From Porphyromonadaceae bacterium (GTDB lineage Bacteria > Bacteroidota > Bacteroidia > Bacteroidales > UBA11471), in NCBI GenBank assembly GCA_021199145.1, contig JAJQIP010000060.1:1-9780 (forward strand): a DNA stretch of 9,780 bases, in the 5' to 3' direction. Positions 6,730 through 9,780 of the stretch are shown here, one piece after another. The position numbers were made by a program, and so were the translations under genes. The notes beneath the pieces were generated by a model. The model did no database searches. It worked only from the letters and a program-made list of their open reading frames with translations, and was not told the DNA's origin. Within the stretch, counting starts at the first letter, position 1; each line of letters opens with the position of its first letter.

Positions 6730-8007
6730 ATGTTAGACAGATATAGCGCACCGCCTATAAAGAAGATTGAGAGGTTGACTTTCCCGGAAGTGGAGGCCTG
6801 CACACTACCCAACGGAATTCCGCTCTATGTGATTGACCGAGGGGAAGAGGAACTATCCCGTGTGGATATTCTCTTTTCAGCGGGGAAGGTGCAGGAGAGG
6901 CAACCGTTGACCGCCAAACTTACGGCCGCCATGTTGCGGGAAGGAGCGGGTGGTCTTTCATCCGCCCGGATTGCCGAGCAACTGGATTACTACGGGGCTT
7001 CACTGCAGACGCTGGCTACCCAACGCAATACCTATATTACACTCTATTCGGCTAACCGCTATTTTTTTGACCTTCTGCCGCTCCTGCATACCTTGGTCGT
7101 CAATCCTGATTTTCCTGAAAAGGAGTTTGAAACCTTGAAAAACCGGAATGCCCAAATGTTGGCCGTTGAGCTGGACAAGGTCGATGTGTTGGCGGGCCGT
7201 GCCTTTATGGAGCAGCTTTTCGGTGCGGGGCATCCTTATGGATGGACAGAGCGGCTTACCGATTATGATGGAGTCACTACGGAACATCTCCGGGAGTTTC
7301 ATCGTCTTTACTATACGGCTCGACGGTGCCGAATCGTGCTGTCGGGAAAGATTTCACCGGAAATGCGTGAGGCGGTTCGTGCGGCCTTTGCTGACCTTTC
7401 GGTAGGGGAAATTGTGGATGTTCCGGTGGCGCATTTGTGTAGCAGCAATGAGCATTATCGTTTTGTCGAGAAATCGGGAGCCCTGCAATCCGGAATCAGA
7501 ATCGGGAATCTTGTCGTGGGGCGTGACCATCCCGACCATCATATCGTGCGGGTATTGAATACCGTTTTGGGCGGTTATTTCGGCAGCCGTCTCATGTCGA
7601 ACATACGGGAGGAAAAGGGGTATACCTACGGCATACAATCGGTAGTGGTCACCTATCCCGACGTTGCCTATTGGGTGGTGCAGACACAGACCGCCACGGC
7701 AAGTGTGAAACCGTTGATTGAGGAGGTGTTTAAGGAGTTCCGTCGCTTACAGGATGAACAGGTCGGGACGGACGAGTTGCAGATGGTACGCAGTTATATG
7801 ACCGGTGAGATGCTACGTCTCTTCGATACTCCGTTTTCGGTGACTGAAGTTTTTCTCACTTTGCTGGCCAATGGTCTTGACTTCTCTTATTTCGACCGAC
7901 GGTTTGAAGTGGTGCGAACCTTTACCGCCGCACAATTACAGGCCGCTGCCCGTTGTTATCTCCATCGGGAGCGTTTCTACATTGTCGTGGCCGGACAGAA
8001 ACAGTAA
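6730..8007 (+). CDS. M16 peptidase-like protein lacking the HxxEH zinc motif
   Basis: A 425-residue cytoplasmic protein with the two-lobed fold of M16 (pitrilysin/processing-peptidase) proteins and no signal peptide. The N-lobe begins around residue 23 (TLPNGIPLYVID). Where active members carry HxxEH it reads KLTAA at 63-67, so both zinc histidines and the catalytic glutamate are replaced. The C-lobe keeps the glycine-rich loop GGYFGSRLMSNIREEKGYTYG at 281-301, including the Arg293/Tyr300 pair used to hold substrate. This is the pattern of the non-catalytic partner in heterodimeric M16 peptidases, where a separate active subunit supplies the zinc site; no active subunit is in this window. The ATG follows a purine-rich AAAGAAGAAAT. 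It lies 27 nt upstream of mgsA on the same strand and is likely co-transcribed with it. Family assignment is confident; function without a partner is unknown. Confidence 0.85.
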   Translation: MLDRYSAPPIKKIERLTFPEVEACTLPNGIPLYVIDRGEEELSRVDILFSAGKVQERQPLTAKLTAAMLREGAGGLSSARIAEQLDYYGASLQTLATQRNTYITLYSANRYFFDLLPLLHTLVVNPDFPEKEFETLKNRNAQMLAVELDKVDVLAGRAFMEQLFGAGHPYGWTERLTDYDGVTTEHLREFHRLYYTARRCRIVLSGKISPEMREAVRAAFADLSVGEIVDVPVAHLCSSNEHYRFVEKSGALQSGIRIGNLVVGRDHPDHHIVRVLNTVLGGYFGSRLMSNIREEKGYTYGIQSVVVTYPDVAYWVVQTQTATASVKPLIEEVFKEFRRLQDEQVGTDELQMVRSYMTGEMLRLFDTPFSVTEVFLTLLANGLDFSYFDRRFEVVRTFTAAQLQAAARCYLHRERFYIVVAGQKQ

Positions 8008-8034
8008 ATATAAACCTTTAAAAAATAGAGTTAT

Positions 8035-8505
8035 ATGAAAAAGAAACTGACAATTGCGCTGGTGGCGCATGACAATCGCAAAGCCGATTTGGTGGAGTGG
8101 GCAGCTTTCAACTCTGATGAGTTGGCGAAGCACCATATCGTTTGTACCGGTACGACGGGAACCTTGGTAAAAGAGGCTTTCGAAAAGAAAGGGGTTGTGG
8201 CCGATATCGTCTGCATGAATTCAGGGCCCCTGGGAGGTGATGCCGAGATTGCCGCTCTTGTGGTGCAACATAAAATCAATTTGGCCATCTTCCTTATCGA
8301 TGACCTCAACCCACAACCCCATGAGGCGGATATCCAGATGTTGCTGCGGCAATGCCGGGTACACAATGTTCCCATCGCCTGCAACCGGTACAGTGCTGAC
8401 CTTATGATTACCAGTACGTTGTGGGATAATGAGGAGTACGAACCTTCTTCCCCGAAGTATATCGCTTTTGACCGTCAGGCTATGGAATTGAAAGCGGGTA
8501 AATAA
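8035..8505 (+). CDS. mgsA: methylglyoxal synthase
   Basis: A 156-residue cytosolic enzyme that converts dihydroxyacetone phosphate to methylglyoxal and phosphate, a bypass of lower glycolysis under phosphate limitation or sugar-phosphate stress. It aligns by eye along its length with E. coli MgsA (152 residues). VAHDNRK at 10-16 gives His12 and Lys16; TGTTG at 38-42 forms the phosphate pocket. SGPLGGD at 63-69 supplies Asp69, equivalent to catalytic Asp71. IDDLN at 88-92 gives Asp89, and PHEAD at 95-99 gives His96 and Asp99, equivalent to His98 and Asp101. All residues known to matter in the family are present, so it should be active. It follows the M16-like gene by 27 nt with no promoter visible between them, and is closed by a strong hairpin. 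Confidence 0.95.
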   Translation: MKKKLTIALVAHDNRKADLVEWAAFNSDELAKHHIVCTGTTGTLVKEAFEKKGVVADIVCMNSGPLGGDAEIAALVVQHKINLAIFLIDDLNPQPHEADIQMLLRQCRVHNVPIACNRYSADLMITSTLWDNEEYEPSSPKYIAFDRQAMELKAGK

Positions 8506-8518
8506 AAAACTGCTGTTA

Positions 8519-8566
8519 AAAAATTTCCCGCCATCGGTCGTAACGGCCGGTGGCGGGATTTCCTTT
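8519..8566. terminator. strong bidirectional terminator between mgsA and the dipeptidyl peptidase gene
   Basis: CCCGCCA (8527-8533) pairs with TGGCGGG (8551-8557), and CGGTCG (8535-8540) pairs with CGGCCG (8544-8549) across a TAA loop, giving a stem of about 14 pairs including two G-U pairs. Downstream on the + strand is a T-rich stretch (ATTTCCTTT). On the - strand the hairpin is followed by a longer T-run (complement of 8519-8523). It can therefore end both convergent genes. Confidence 0.85.
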
Positions 8567-8582
8567 GATAAAAAGCCCCTGA

Positions 8583-9780
8583 CTAATCGTTGTAAGAGGC
8601 GAGGGGAGAGTAGTCGCGTGAATAGCGGAGCATTTGTTCGGCATACCCTTCGTCATAGGAGAGGGTGATGTCGGTGATTTCACCGTTTTCATCCAATATC
8701 GGGTGGTATACGGGATTGACAAAGCCTTTGTAAGGCTTGATGTCCAGGCGGGCATACCGCTCCAATACTTCAGCATGCAACGAGGAATCTACCTTTACCC
8801 CATAAGTTTCGACAAGGTTCTTCCCCGCTTCGTAATCACCCGTTGACTTGATGCGTTGCACTTCGGCCAGCAACTCCCCGATGAGGGTGCGCATCTTCTT
8901 GTAGTCGTTGATGACCACATAGGTTTTCCCATCCCGTTTCTTCAGTTCGACCACCTTGTTCTTGGCCCCCTTTTCCAAAACCCACTGGGCGATGAGTTGC
9001 CGGTTGCGCATGTGCGCCTCCTCCAGGTTTTTGCCGGGAACTATGCGGGTGAGTTGTGTCATTAGGCCGTTCATCATGTAGAGGTAATATTCGGCTTTGT
9101 AGGCATCGGCCGTTGGGACGAGGCCCAGTTCGAGAAGTTTCTTGTCGCCTAGGAAATAGAGGGCGAACAGGTCGGCACGTGCCTCTTCAAGCGTCGAACT
9201 GTAGGAACGCATGGCGTCGGGGTCGGTGCCGGGCAACAGTTTGCCGGATCCATGTCCCAGACATTCGTGCAGGTCAGTATGCAGGTTGTCAACCAAAGCG
9301 CCATACTTCTCAATCCGTTTCCGTTCGGTGTCATTCCAGACGAACTCTTGGTTAAACCCGTTCCCTTGAGCGGCTTTGTCGTAGGCTAGTGTGATATTTT
9401 CCAAGGTGACCGATTTTGAGCCATGCAGATGGCGTATCCAGTCGGCATTGGGCAGATTGATGCCGATGGGGGTCGACGGGTAGCAGTCGCCTGCCAGAAT
9501 AGCGGCGGTGATTACTTTGGCCGATACCCCTTTCACCTCTTCTTTCTTGAAAGCCGTGTCGGTCGGGGAGTTCTGTTCGAACCATTGGGCATTTGCACTG
9601 ATGACTTCCGTACGGCGTGAGGCTTCAAGGTCTTTGAAGTTCACTACCGATTCCCAACTGCCTTTATACCCGATGGGGTCGCCATAGACTTCGATGAATC
9701 CGTTGATGAAATCGATACGGGAATCGAGGTCGTTCACCCATTGGATGGAGTAGTCGTCGAATGTCTTCAGGTCTCCGGTG
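8583..9780 (-). CDS. dipeptidyl peptidase III (M49 zinc metallopeptidase), C-terminal part; 5' end outside window
   Basis: The last 398 residues of a metallopeptidase that removes dipeptides from the N-terminus of peptides. The frame stays open to the right edge; Bacteroides DPP III has about 675 residues, so roughly 60% is here. The zinc motif HECLGH is at 9252-9269 (complement), supplying two His ligands and the catalytic Glu. EEARAD at 9171-9188 supplies the third ligand, matching the family's EExxAD-type second motif (EECRAD in human). The stretches GDCYPSTPIGINLPNADWIR, NLHTDLHECLGHGSG and AYKAEYYLYMMNGLMTQL are all family-typical. The C-terminal region (KPYKGFVNPVYHPI) is complete and ends at the TAG complementary to 8583-8585. 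A GTG at 9737 is internal, since typical family sequence (TFDDYSIQW) continues upstream. It is transcribed toward mgsA, with a shared terminator between them. Whether it is exported cannot be seen, because the N-terminus is missing. Confidence 0.95.
   Translation of the reverse strand, partial: TGDLKTFDDYSIQWVNDLDSRIDFINGFIEVYGDPIGYKGSWESVVNFKDLEASRRTEVISANAQWFEQNSPTDTAFKKEEVKGVSAKVITAAILAGDCYPSTPIGINLPNADWIRHLHGSKSVTLENITLAYDKAAQGNGFNQEFVWNDTERKRIEKYGALVDNLHTDLHECLGHGSGKLLPGTDPDAMRSYSSTLEEARADLFALYFLGDKKLLELGLVPTADAYKAEYYLYMMNGLMTQLTRIVPGKNLEEAHMRNRQLIAQWVLEKGAKNKVVELKKRDGKTYVVINDYKKMRTLIGELLAEVQRIKSTGDYEAGKNLVETYGVKVDSSLHAEVLERYARLDIKPYKGFVNPVYHPILDENGEITDITLSYDEGYAEQMLRYSRDYSPLASYND

Overview
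The window looks like a chromosomal segment from a member of the Bacteroidales (Bacteroidota). The evidence is a Bacteroidota-type outer-membrane 'putative porin', a dipeptidyl peptidase III of the Bacteroides kind (HECLGH zinc motif), and promoter elements of the Bacteroidota type (TTTG about 19-20 nt upstream of TAnnTTTG), with few convincing Shine-Dalgarno sites. The exact genus cannot be read from the sequence.

Layout. The left edge (3-143, +) holds the last 46 codons of a protein whose end resembles the C-terminus of retroelement-type reverse transcriptases. An AT-rich spacer follows, then an AT-rich gene for a cysteine-headed multi-pass membrane protein that may be DUF2569-like (338-1036, +), closed by a hairpin terminator. 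This left kilobase differs in composition from the rest and may be an accessory patch. From 1187 to 2970 (+) lies a major facilitator superfamily (MFS) transporter joined in frame to a C-terminal cytidylate-kinase-like domain. As given, the reading frame is broken once near 1532-1561, by a genuine mutation or a sequence error. A secreted outer-membrane porin (3068-5059), a ClpP-class membrane protease of the NfeD family (5197-6615), a catalytically degenerate M16 peptidase-like protein (6730-8007) and methylglyoxal synthase mgsA (8035-8505) follow on the + strand. A strong two-way terminator (about 8519-8566) separates mgsA from the convergent dipeptidyl peptidase III gene (8583 to beyond 9780, - strand), of which only the C-terminal part is present.

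How it works together. The right nine kilobases read as housekeeping and envelope functions: nutrient entry (porin, MFS), envelope protein quality control (NfeD/ClpP), peptide turnover (M16-like, DPP III) and a glycolytic overflow bypass (methylglyoxal synthase). M16-like and mgsA are only 27 nt apart and probably co-transcribed. The porin and nfeD genes each seem to have their own promoter. No complete new multi-gene system is visible. The items most worth following are the MFS-kinase fusion with its frameshift, the reverse-transcriptase tail at the left edge with the foreign-looking membrane gene beside it, and the M16-like protein without catalytic residues.
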